Source: Armillaria gallica (taxonomy: Eukaryota > Basidiomycota > Agaricomycetes > Agaricales > Physalacriaceae). From it: DNA of 64,000 nucleotides. The translations under genes were made by a program, and so were the position numbers. The notes beneath the pieces were generated by a model, which was not told the origin of the DNA, made no database searches, and saw nothing but the letters and a program-made list of their open reading frames with translations. Numbering within the stretch: the stretch's first letter is position 1; each line of letters begins with the position of its first letter. Positions 1 through 10,348 of the stretch are shown piece by piece. The DNA lies in NCBI GenBank assembly GCA_037576215.1, contig JBANDB010000002.1, positions 6,696,001-6,760,000 on the forward strand, in the 5' to 3' direction.

Positions 1-1080
1 ATCACACTGGTAGATCATGCCTGTTCTCTGGAGTCTCTCCCTATACTGCCTCCGCTCCGTCACCCGAAATACATCTCATAGTGCCCTTTGTAGCGCCAAA
101 GTTGTGCAATATTGTCCCCGGTGAACCCCCCCACCCCTTGCTTACCGAAGGACACTGCGCACTGCGCACTGGCGTCTGGACGACTGAGAACATCTCAGAT
201 CACGCCTCTGGATGATTGTAATCCTGATTGAAATCTTGAAAGGATTCTACCAGCCGGACCTTAAATCCTACCGACTCACTGGTGCTGACTCGCAGAACGG
301 TTTCCGGCGAAGATTTTCCAGACAGAACAACTCATACTACGATGCGCAATAGAGGCCGCTCTAGACTAAGGTCGGCCTCGTATTTCTGCCGGACCTTACT
401 AACGCTTTCCCTTTAACCAATCGTTGCTGACCTTCGTTTATGATGTATAAGCAGGAGTCACAGCGGCCGGTCCCTCTTCGACTGGCTCCGTCAGATGTAT
501 GCTGGGATGAGTTACTGCGTCCAAGATGGATAATACTTACTCTGACTCTGCGAACTCTCGCCGATGATGGCACATCCCAAGTGTTTACTAGGACTTCTTC
601 GGGTTCGATTTCCGCCGCCATGCTCATCCAGATGAAGTACACTCCAGAGATCGTCAGATCCTGAATTCTGAACATGCCGACGACGGCGCGCTATGGTCAC
701 CAGCAAGCATTCAAGAGCGCTGTAAGACATTGGGCTGAGGTGAGTGAGCAGAAAGTCACCAAGGCTTACTGATTAATGAACTTCGAGACAAGGTACTTAC
801 CTGCATCTGCGTCCACACACACGGATCCTCGCCACTGTTCACAGGTTTCAAGGACGTTATATTCTCCGTAATCAAGGCAGTTTCATCGACTCTCGGAGCA
901 AGCCTTCTTCAACTCACGGTCCTATTCGCACACGATATCGTCTCCCTGCAGAGATCGACAGTGCGAAGCCACCCTTAAGTGAACTCGACGGGTACATTTG
1001 AACGATGATTTACACCTCTTAGTCAACGGCATACCGTAAGCGATGCATTTCATTTCGGCAGGCGAATAAATATTGTTAAG
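1..1080. other. Intergenic, no supported gene
   Basis: Only short overlapping open frames on both strands, none with recognisable protein character. The last 40 or so bases form the 3' flank of the UbiA copy at 1119-2363 and match the 3' flank of the second UbiA copy after 9313, so the duplication extends past the stop codon. Confidence 0.5.
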
Positions 1081-1118
1081 TTAATGATACAGTCGTATGT
1101 GGTAATACTTTAGATACT

Positions 1119-2363
1119 TTAGAGAGGGATTCCTTCTACTACCCGGCGAACAACAGCATCGACAGCCAATCCAGCAAGTATAAGGTTCCCAATGGTGGGC
1201 GTGTGTAAGAAAAACATCATACACTGCCCCTGTTTGTCGATATCTGTTACAAAGAGCTCCTTCAAAAGAACGAACGCTGAAAGCGCCACCGAAACGTAGT
1301 AAGTAATTCCTTGGTCGTTGAGGTAACCGGCCCATGACATCAACGCTGCGAACCCGACAGTGGTAGCGGAGCAGATGGGGATCGTGCGTTGGCCACACAG
1401 TATAGCGAGCGACTTCATGCCAATCTTTACATCATCCACCTTGTCCTGGTGCTGATACACAGTCTCGTATGTGATCGTCCACATCGTCGCACCGGGGTAT
1501 GCAGCAGTGAGGGCGTGGTAGGGAATTACACCGTCAGGTGCGAGATCGGCCCATCCCATGTAGACATCGATGTTGAACATCAAGCCCTGAGTGAAGGTTA
1601 GAATCTGGTATTCAATGTGTATCGCGAGTCTACTCACCAAGGGAATGGGTGCAAAGTACATCCAGCGCTTGCAAGTGGGGTACAGCACGTACAACGGCCA
1701 CACATACATGGAAATACGCAGACTGGACGGAAGAGCGAGGTCAGCATAAGAAAGCAATGTCAGAGCGAGAATACTTACGCGTCGGGACTCAGAACCTTGT
1801 AAGCCAAAATGACACCAATCACGACTTGGAGGGCAAAGAACAACCAGGCACGCTCGATGCTGATAGCACCTCGCGGGAGTGTCCGATTCTTCGTACGCTC
1901 GACGCTTGCACCAATGTCGCAGTCGAGGACATCATCAATAGTCATGATCTGAGATGGGGAAGAGGGTTTTGAACATTTTAGACCCACCAAGCATTTGATG
2001 CCGATATAGAGGAGAAAGTAGACGACAGCTCGGGTAAAGGCATTCCGTTCCCGTCAGCTCAGAGTAAGCGTGATATACCATCGCTAAAGACCACGCTAAG
2101 ATTACCGGTTAGCTAATGGAAACAGAAGCACATCACAATCTACACTTACCCACTGGCAGAAACACTTTGGCGCATCCCATCCCATTTTGAAGACGGCCCC
2201 AGAGCTCCCACCAAGCACAGACCTCAGTCCGAGTCGGTGGTGCGAGTAGGGTATTAACGTTCGAGAAGATCGAGGCAAAACTCGAAGTGATCGTCTCCTT
2301 CGGACCCTTCTTGGTAATCAAGGAGGTGGACGACTGTGAGCAGAAAGCGGTGGAAAGAGCCAT
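1119..2363 (-). pseudogene. UbiA-family prenyltransferase, copy 1, frameshifted
   Basis: Five exons can be placed by comparison with the intact copy at 8061-9313: 2363-2150, about 2098-1990, 1948-1779, 1722-1638 and 1586-1119. UbiA enzymes are polytopic membrane proteins that transfer a prenyl chain to an aromatic or other acceptor, using two Asp-rich motifs to hold Mg-diphosphate. Exon 2 has one extra T in the T-run near 2035 compared with copy 2, which shifts the frame into an early stop. Its donor is also GTGGGT where copy 2 has GTGAGT. The first Asp-rich motif reads DDVLDCDIGA instead of DDILDYDIDA, losing its last Asp (near 1911). The second motif (QDKVDD) is kept. The frameshift and the motif loss point to a decaying duplicate. 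A rare alternative splice avoiding the frameshift cannot be excluded. Confidence 0.85.
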
Positions 2364-2398
2364 TGGAGGAAAAGATGGTCCATCTTCACACTCGTCCC

Positions 2399-2405
2399 AT
2401 ATATA
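2399..2405 (-). promoter_or_regulatory. TATA box of UbiA copy 1
   Basis: TATATAT on the minus strand about 35-40 bases upstream of the ATG at 2363. The same TATATATGGG sits upstream of copy 2 at 7981, within about 250 bp of clearly homologous upstream sequence, so the promoter was duplicated with the gene. Confidence 0.5.
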
Positions 2406-2406
2406 C

Positions 2407-4040
2407 TAGTCAGACGCAGGCGGAACCTTCCACTTGACCGTTGGAAATGAAATAACAACGACTCGGAAACAGGCGTAGGAGTGACGCTCCAGGGACAACG
2501 GCTGCTCAATGAAATTTGATCGAGGACGGTCTGCATCTCAGATTGATGGTCGACGCTGTGATCGCGGTCGATCGAGGTGAGATTCCCCTCATGCGGTTAC
2601 GCCCGCTACCCGATCGCCTTCATCTTCCGACTCGCACAGGAGCGGTGATGCCTAAATGGGGAATTGCGTCGTCATAGGAGAATTTCTTGGCCGCTATGTC
2701 TGGCATTAGATGCAGTAGGGGGGAAACGAAAGATCTCGTAGACTAAGTTGGAAATTTCGCTGACAGGCACGTTATAGATGTGCCATAAATCATCTGTGCT
2801 CGCCGTCCATCCAAGGAACTATCCAGTATTCATGTGATCCTTTTGGTACGGATAAAATGACAACTTCCTTGAATTAAACAGTCAAAAAGTTACGAGTCAG
2901 AATCGGATACATGCACTTACGAAAATTTCGTATTTCCTCTGCGGTAATATCTTTCTCTAATGATTCCTCCATCGTTCAGCCCCATGCGGGGATATTAGTA
3001 CGTTCCGAGATACGCCCAAGAGTCTTGGAGGTCGACTTTTCAACCCTTCAAGTTCAGAATATCTCATTACGCTGGTTAGGTAACCCTTGTTCAGAGGGAC
3101 AAATACACAAAGCAAAGGTAGCCGGTGCGACGTGCGTGAATGATGGTCGATGAGAGAAAACCTTTATTTGCTTCTGTTACTTTTAAATTCATTTCCTAAC
3201 CCGTAAGATCAGCACAGCCACTGAAGCTCCTTCTCCTTCTCCCCGACTTTCACTTTAAGCTCACTCTCTGCTTCAGCGTATTGCTTTTCGTATACCATGA
3301 CGGCCTTCAAGCTTTAATTTTTTAGTGTCTGGTTTTCAATGATCTCGTGTACGCACCTCAATACTCATTCTACGATTCACTGACACTCAGTAATGGTGCT
3401 AACGGTTGGTTTGATTCAGACTGGGTGATGCTACCTGTTCATGCTGCTTTGAAGAGCTTGAATTCACGGCACCTAACACTAGTATTGCACTGCCACCCGA
3501 CTCGGGGCCGTCGACTAATTGCGGCCCGAAGTCGACGCGCATCCGAGTCGGTAATCTGACATCGGGTTCAGATCTCTTTCAAGTTCTTGACACTCGAAGG
3601 CTCGCATTCGCAGAATTACAAGATTTTTTACCTCTCTTTTTCGCCCGCCCTCTCCCGCCTGTAGTCAATCCAACGCGTCCTTTCGCGATCTTCAGAAATA
3701 CTAAATGGAGAATCATCTCTAATCTCGAAACACGTATTCGGATATGTTAAATGGGGGTATGTCTACTATTAGAGCTGCGATGCTGATTTTACAATTCTTT
3801 TTGGGAAACTGATTTCCGAGTGGCACTCTACACTGAAAGCGTTGGTCCAGAGGCTGGCCGTGCACCAGTCGTCGTTGCTGAAGTGTACTGCTGCTGTCCT
3901 TCAATACGAATCTAGCCCTCTTATACTATACGTCACCGAACCCTCCCTTGGGTAACCGGATCTTCGCGGTCCGTCACAGATGCCTTCTTTCGATGCACAG
4001 CCTTGCTTTAAAACTGATATCATCTCTAGTGACCACCATA
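2407..4040. other. Divergent spacer between UbiA copy 1 and MFS copy A
   Basis: From 2407 to about 2640 it is homologous in inverted orientation to about 7770-8060 upstream of UbiA copy 2. The rest has no supported gene. It contains repeat copy a (3488 onward) and ends at the start of the MFS gene, so it is the likely promoter region of both divergent genes. Confidence 0.5.
3488..3720 (+). repeat. Dispersed GC-rich repeat, copy a
   Basis: Begins CACTGCCACCCGACTCGGGG and continues through GTCGACTAATTGCGG. The first 45 or so bases recur at 6381, 6940 (inverted) and 9471 (inverted, partial). Weaker similarity to copy b runs on to about 3720, including a shared TTCGCGATC block. The arms CCGACTCGG (3497-3505) and CCGAGTCGG (3543-3551) form an inverted repeat, and GTCGAC occurs twice between them. 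It lies about 500 bp upstream of the MFS start. It could be a regulatory element copied with the genes, or the remains of a small DNA transposon. Confidence 0.55.
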
Positions 4041-6033
4041 ATGTCGACGCAGGAATCTGAAGCCAGTCTGTCTGCTGAAACTGCCACCGAAACGTCGCCT
4101 CTATTGCCAAGAGCTGAGGTGAATGAGGCTAACAGCGACAACCGAAGATGGAACCTATCCAAGTGAGCATCGCCGTTAAATTTTCCAATGCCTGATGAAC
4201 AGCGTCACCATAAGGCTGTTTCTTATAGCTGCTATGTACTTTCTGCACGTGCGTATTTCGAAGTTTTCTCAATACTTTTGTGTTGAATGAAAATCTTCTT
4301 CGATAGCGGGGGATGTACAATCAGTTCGTCTCGGTATACATCATATTACAATCGGGTGAGGGTGAGCACTTGTACTTGCGGAGGTGTAAGTACTTTCAAT
4401 TCCATCTGATTCATCATCAAAGTAAGGTTACTCGTAGACATGAACATGCTCCGTGTCCTGTTGAGTCTGTTGACCATTGGATCGTGGAGCCACTTCGCAG
4501 ACGTGTGGGGAAGGAAACCGGTAATGCTTATTTCTATGATGGGAACGATGTTATCGTGCGTATCTTGATCAGTGCGCTTTCATATCATTAATCAACAATG
4601 CAGGTATCTTGTCTTCGTCCTACTTCAACAAGCAGAATTTATACATAAGGACTTTCGCGTTTATGTAGGAATCGTCGCTCTGGATGGTCTGTTTGGGGGC
4701 AGCATCGCCTTCAATGGCCTGCTTCACATGTATGCCTAGACTGCACAATTTAACAACTGCTGATTGCTTTTTTTATCCTAGTTATATCGCTGACTGCGCA
4801 TCACCCGGTTCAAGGTAAGTCTAATGAAACGAATCTGTGCTGCATTGTTGATGATTGTTACCATCAGGTTCAAGCTATTCAGTGCTCTCAAAGGCTTGAG
4901 TATGGTTTTTTATGTTGGAGGCGCAGAGGTACGTACTATTCCCAAACGTCCTTTCGGGATCGAGATGCATCTGAATATGGCCTCAATTCAACAGCTTACC
5001 ATACTCCTGCTCATTCTCGCAGGCCAGAAATACCTCATCCTGTCGATGATCACATATAGTTTTGTCGCCGTGCTAAACGTTGTTCTGATCGTTTGGCTCC
5101 TGCCCGAAACAATACGAAGTCCAGCTCACAAGTTACCTATCCTCAAGGCTTCGATCTCTCCCGCGGTGGTATTCTTACGGCAACCATGGTTGACTCTAGC
5201 CCTTTTCGTGTATTCTCTGACCCCCGTAAGACGCTTTACGTACTGCCATGCTCGAAATATTCAATCAAGCACCGCAGAACTTTGATATCATCAAGACACG
5301 GTTCGGGATAATATGCTCGAAAGGCTCTTTCTTTGTACGTTTATGCTGCTTCTTAGCTATCCGTACTAACACCCGTTCCCTTCATAACAGTCCCAATGGT
5401 ACTTCATATTCCCGTATGCCGCCTCGGCTCTTGCGCTACTCCTTCTCTATCCCTGTGAGCATTCGTCATTCACACGGTGCCCCCTAGGTCACTAAAAGAA
5501 ATCTCTCTAGCCATTGTGATCGTATATCAACGAAAGCCGCGACCTCTTCAGTCTGTTCTCAGGTTCACCAGGCGCCTGGCTTACACTTGTCTCTCCCTTG
5601 ATGTATTCTCCACCGTCACAGTTATGTCTATTGCAGCTTCAAATAGAATCACCCACCTCGTTTTCGACGCCATCTCGCCTTTCACAGTTGCTATTGCTCC
5701 CGCTATCTATTCATCTGTCCCATCTCACAGTGCGGTTCTCTTCGGCTCCTTCTCCGTCATCGAGGCGCTAGGAGGCATGTTCTCAGTATGTGGCGCCTTC
5801 TTCATTTCTCCGTTGTCTGACAAGTCCCTAAGAATATGTTTATCCTAAGATTTTTCGACTGGGGCAACGACGACGTCACTCAATATAGGCTTCTCTACGG
5901 GGCCTTGGCCATTTGCCTCATTTTGACAGGCCTGCTACTTTTTGTTGATTCTACAGGTGGTAGTGTGGACGAAGACGACAGATCTACAGTACTATCTAAT
6001 GATGACGAAGAAAGCGTGACTTTACATAGTTGA
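4041..6033 (+). CDS. Major facilitator superfamily transporter, copy A
   Basis: A multi-exon gene for a polytopic plasma-membrane or vacuolar transporter. The start at 4041 gives MSTQESEAS followed by TETSPLLPRAE, a soluble N-terminus typical of fungal MFS proteins. The first transmembrane segment follows the first short intron (donor at 4163). The MFS signature loop DVWGRKPVM lies near 4500. Further hydrophobic segments follow, with LLPET in the central loop (about 5100). The last segment and an acidic tail (DEDDRSTVLSNDDEESVT) end at 6033. It is a close paralogue of 19341-21334. At the last intron the acceptor region reads ACAAGT where copy B has ACAGGT, so splicing must shift to the next AG to stay in frame. 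The substrate is unknown. Drug, metabolite or vitamin export/import are all possible. Confidence 0.8.
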
Positions 6034-6380
6034 GTCCATGATGTAAGTGTATCCATCCGTGACTATGTAAATGAACAAATTATGGCAAGTGAAGGGTATC
6101 AAAAAATGGAACGCTTGACAGCAGGGTATGTTCGATGCGACTGTGCGGAGATAACAATTCCGCTGTGCACAGTTACATGAAGATCCTCTTCAACTTCCTT
6201 CTATGTCTATTTACCTGCATCAGTCTAGACTGATATGTGAATGTCCAAATGGTGAAGTGTATCAATCACTCTCCCGTTCGAGCAAACATTTTGTATGGCG
6301 ATGAATGATTTAATTACCTCTCATTATGAGCCTTGAAGGTTCAACCAAATCACAGCGCATCTGAAGGCGTCCTGGCTCGA

Positions 6381-6610
6381 CACTGCCCCCCGACTCGGGG
6401 CCGTCGAGTAATTGCGGTCCGAAGTCAAGACGCATATCCGATCCGAGATATCTCATCGAATTCATACCCTCTTCGATACCCTCGGCGTAGCTGTATAAAA
6501 GGCCAGATCTCCTGCTGAATTCCTATCACTTGTCCTCTCTCTCATATGCTACGTCTCACCCAAGCTAACGATGTCACATATTTCTTCGCGATCCTCCAAG
6601 CACCGAATGG
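6381..6610 (+). repeat. Dispersed GC-rich repeat, copy b
   Basis: CACTGCCCCCCGACTCGGGG then CCGTCGAGTAATTGCGGTCC. It aligns with copy a, and weaker similarity runs on to about 6610. With the inverted copy c at 6940-6984 it bounds a segment of about 600 bp, as terminal inverted repeats would. No clear target duplication was found outside the pair. Confidence 0.55.
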
Positions 6611-6939
6611 GGAAAGTCCGAAAATGCCTATATATTTGCTAAAATTATATTTTGGGTGATTTTCGAATTTCACTTCTCCTCCAAGCAGATCTCTTTGTCA
6701 CATTCCAAGGCATAATAGGTGGACACCTTCTCGCGACCTCGCAGTCCGTCAGGAACTATCCGAAAAGATGGCGCGCCGGCATGACTGCACAAAGGTGACG
6801 GAGTTACATTATACCTCTGGAACTAACTTGTTCATTGATAGCATTTGCCACTATCGTCCAGCGCAGCTGAGATCCTTATCGTGATTTGCGACGTGATGAC
6901 GAAACCGCAAGCGATGGGTTGAGCTGAATTACCAACGGT

Positions 6940-6984
6940 CTTCGGACCGCAATTAGTCGACGGCCCCGAGTCGGGTGGCACTGC
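6940..6984 (-). repeat. Dispersed GC-rich repeat, copy c (inverted)
   Basis: Read on the minus strand it is GCAGTGCCACCCGACTCGGG then GCCGTCGACTAATTGCGGTC, nearly identical to copies a and b over about 45 bases. It ends there: the a/b-type continuation is absent. Confidence 0.6.
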
Positions 6985-7980
6985 AGCTTACTTTCCGCTA
7001 GAAGTTCAGGCCATTGAATCGGAGGCTGCTCAATCCAGGACACTCGTTATCGTAATGATGACGCGACGCGACTCGGACGAAGTACCTTGGAGGTGCCGGA
7101 GATTCCGCCGAGTGAACCTGGTTACCACATGTCGGCCCTTAAAGATGGATATGCCAAAGGGTAATTACATCGCGTTGGGATTTTTGGCAAGAAGCTTATG
7201 AGGGAAGTGGTGGATGGATGTCGAAAAATGACAAGCACAGACAGTACGGTGGCTGTGCACACGGGCAAACGATTACATAATACGTTGATCTTTTTCTCTC
7301 TGCTTCCATCGCAAATCGTTAACAGGTTCAAATGCCCGATAAACAATCTTCCTTACGCAGAGTAGTTGGTCGGCAATCTTCTCAAAGCTTGAACAGCGTT
7401 TAGTTCATAAGGCCAATGGACGCCGCTGGTGCACTGGCAGCGCCTGCACAATGCCACAACATGACAGACTTCTTCTAAATCCAAACCGAAAAAAAAATCG
7501 GTGAGTTAAAACAATGCATTACCGACTTATGCCGATCTCACGCCTAACCTGACCGTGTAGACAAAGTAAATGCACGATAGCGCTGGCGCAGGAAAATCGC
7601 GCGGATATCTTTCCCGAAGTTCTCGTTCAGGACGCAATTGGATGTGACATGTGCAGGAATGCCGCAGTAGGCATGTATCTGAGATGTCTCTGCTCAGGCC
7701 GTGCGGCCAGGATTTCTGCTATGACGAGGCGGTTCCCCATATGGGCATCACCGCTTGTGTGCGAGTCGGACGCGGGCGTAACCGCATGAAGAAAACATCG
7801 TCGAGATCGACCAATAGTATCTTTGCGATCACAGGCGTCGACCATCAATCTGAGATGCAGACCGTTCTCGATCAAATTTCATTGAAGGAGCAGCCGTTGT
7901 CCCTGGCCTGCGCCTGTCTCCGAGCCGTACTTGCTTCGTTTCCACGGACAAGGGGGGACGTTGCGCCTGCGCCTGACTGG

Positions 7981-7988
7981 TATATATG
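7981..7988 (+). promoter_or_regulatory. TATA box of UbiA copy 2
   Basis: TATATATG 73 bases before the ATG at 8061, conserved with the upstream region of copy 1. Confidence 0.5.
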
Positions 7989-8060
7989 GGATGTGCATGG
8001 AGATGGTAGAAATCCAGATTCTCCGCATCCTACAGTCGTCTGCTACCATCTTTTCCTCCA

Positions 8061-9313
8061 ATGGCTCTCTCCACCGCTATCTGTTCACCGACCTCCACCT
8101 CCTTGATCTCCAAGAAGGGTCCGAAGGAGACGATCACTTCGAGTTTTGCCTCGATCTTCTCGAACGTCAACACCCTACTCGCACCACCGACTCAGACTGA
8201 AGTCCGTGCTTGCTGGGAGCTCTGCCGTCTCCAAAATGGGATGGGATGCGCGACCGTGTTCCTGCCAGTGGGTGAGTATGGATCCCTATATGCTTCTGTT
8301 TCCATTCGCTAACCGGTAATCTTAGCGTGGTCTTTAGCGATGGTTTATCACGCTTACCCTGAGTTGACGGGAGTGGAATGCCTTACCCGAGCTGTCACCT
8401 ACTTTTTCCTCTGCATTGGCATCAAATGCTTGGTGAGTCTAAATTCCCCAAATCCATCTTCCCCTTCTCATCTTGAATCTCAGATCATGACCATTGATGA
8501 TATTCTCGACTACGATATTGATGCGAACGTCGAGCGTACGAAGAATCGGGCACTCCCGAGAGGTGCTATCAGCATCGAGCGTGCCTGGTTGTTCTTCGCC
8601 GTCCAAGTCGTGATTGGTGTCTTTTTGGCTTACAAGGTTCTGAGTCCCGACGCGTAAGTATTTCCGCTCTGATATTAATTTCTTATGCTGACCTCACTCT
8701 TCCATTCAGTCTGCGTATTTCCATGTATGTGTGGCCGTTGTACATGCTGTACCCCACTTGCAAGCGCTGGATGTCCTTTGCACCTATCCCTTTGGTGAGT
8801 AGACTTATGATACACACCAAATCCTTAGTTCTAACCTTCACTCAGGGCTTGATGTTCAACATCGGTGTCTATATGGGATGGGCCGATCTCGCACCTGATG
8901 GTGTAATTCCCTACCACGCCCTCACTGCTGCATACCTCGGTGCGACGATGTGGACGATCACATATGAGACTGTGTATCAGCACCAGGACAAAGTGGATGA
9001 TGTAAAGATTGGCATGAAGTCGTTCGCCATCCTGTGTGGCCAACACACGATCCCCATCTGCTCCGCTACCACTATCGGGTTCGCAGGGTTGATGTCATGG
9101 GCCGGTTACCTCAACGAGCAGGGAATTACTTACTACGCTTCCGTGGCGCTTTCAGCGCTCGTTCTTTTGAAGGAGCTCATTGTGACCGATATCGACAAGC
9201 CGAGGCAGTGTATGAAATTTTTCTTGCACACACCCACCATTGGGAACCTCATACTCGCTGGATTGGTTCTCGATGCTGTTGTTCACCGAGTCATGGAAGG
9301 CATTTCTCTCTAA
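8061..9313 (+). CDS. UbiA-family prenyltransferase, copy 2, intact
   Basis: Five exons (8061-8271, 8326-8432, 8484-8653, 8710-8794, 8846-9313) joined by GT-AG introns of 50-56 bp give 346 residues, normal for a fungal UbiA enzyme of the 4-hydroxybenzoate polyprenyltransferase type. Motif 1 reads DDILDYDIDA followed by VERTKNRALPRG, the usual NDxxDxxxD-x-RTxxRPL signature with Asp in place of the first Asn. Motif 2 is HQDKVDD. Both bind Mg-prenyl diphosphate at the membrane. The protein is hydrophobic with several helices. The duplication, and the neighbouring duplicated transporter, suit a specialised-metabolism role (prenylated aromatic or meroterpenoid) better than the single-copy ubiquinone gene COQ2. 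That is inference: COQ2 itself is the main alternative. Confidence 0.85.
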
Positions 9314-10348
9314 ACTACTACCACATACGACTGTACTATTAACTTAACAATATTTATTCGCTCTTGATATTTCCTTACGAAATGAAACGCTTTTGCTGTA
9401 ACGGCTTGAATCATCCTCTCAATGGAGATGCAAATCTCGGTTGCCAACTCGGGTATTTTCTTGTTGCATAGGACCGCAAATCTTTAACGACCCCGAGTCG
9501 GTATCACGATTCAGCTACTATTTTCACTCGTCGGTTGTTTAGTACCGTGAATAAGTGTATTTCAACACTGTACAATTGACTTCACCAGTAGTACTATATT
9601 ACTCAAATTCATTCATTCAATAGAAGTACGCTTAGCGATGGCTTGTACTGACGCACCGCTCATTCTATCTTCCTGACTGAGATGACAGACCTACCGTCCG
9701 CTACCTGCCTTCTATCAGTTTTCGTCAAATCCCACATGGCCTTTCAGACAGTAGCGTGTACTGCTTGGTTGAACTTGTCGCCGCCGCCGCGCCACCAACA
9801 ACAATGTCCACATTCGTTCTTATTGGTACCTCTACTTTAGCACACTGCTCAAGATTGGGTACCAAACAACAAACGACCATCGAATACTCACTCGCGTTCA
9901 GCAAATTATGCGACAAATATTTAAATGCGGCCGTGGGTAGCTTTTGATAGGTAACACAGGAACTAGGTCGTACCGTAGAATAGAAACCAACCTAACGGGT
10001 CTTGAACCGTCTCTCATTTTCGACGTACAGTGTTCTTCGCTTTATGAAAGGCTTCTGGTCCGGGCGCACCAACCTCGATGACCTTATCTCCTCAATCCGC
10101 AATTCATGCAGCATTGTCATGACCTGCCTCGATTATGTCGAACGTTCTGCGCGCATTCTCCGAGATGGTTTCCATGACAGAGCCTGAAGAACCCGCCATA
10201 GAGGTCGCCTACATTTATCATTTAGAATGGTGTTTGCTTAATGCCATAGATCGACAGGAGTATACTTTACGCACAATATCGTTTCATAGGTATACGCGAA
10301 AAGGTTATCTCAAGCCTCATAAGAGTCCCAAGCGCGGGTAAATAACGA
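9314..10348. other. Convergent spacer, UbiA copy 2 / TRM44
   Basis: The 3' flank of UbiA copy 2 (to about 9400) matches that of copy 1. Partial repeat copy d lies at 9471-9502. Small open frames around 9725-10341 show no recognisable protein. Confidence 0.45.
9471..9502 (-). repeat. Dispersed GC-rich repeat, copy d (partial, diverged)
   Basis: On the minus strand CCGACTCGGGGTCGTTAAAG then ATTTGCGGTCC, the core of copies a-c with several substitutions. It lies about 160 bp downstream of UbiA copy 2. Confidence 0.4.

Larger units (their letters stand above)
6034..8060. other. Spacer with repeats b and c and the UbiA copy 2 upstream region
   Basis: No supported gene. From 6034 to about 6180 it matches the flank downstream of MFS copy B (about 19155-19340, inverted), so the MFS duplication includes 3' sequence. 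Repeats b and c face each other from 6381 to 6984. TATAAAAG near 6494 has no convincing ORF after it. The last 290 bp match the upstream region of UbiA copy 1. Confidence 0.5.

Noticed and set aside
6381..6984. A definite MITE bounded by repeats b and c
   Set aside because: The inverted arms are good, but no target duplication is visible, and copy a has similarity extending beyond the arm. Kept only as a possibility.
9756..9947. Small ORF as a mating pheromone precursor near the UbiA gene
   Set aside because: It does not end in a CaaX box and has no homologous features. It is an ordinary chance ORF.
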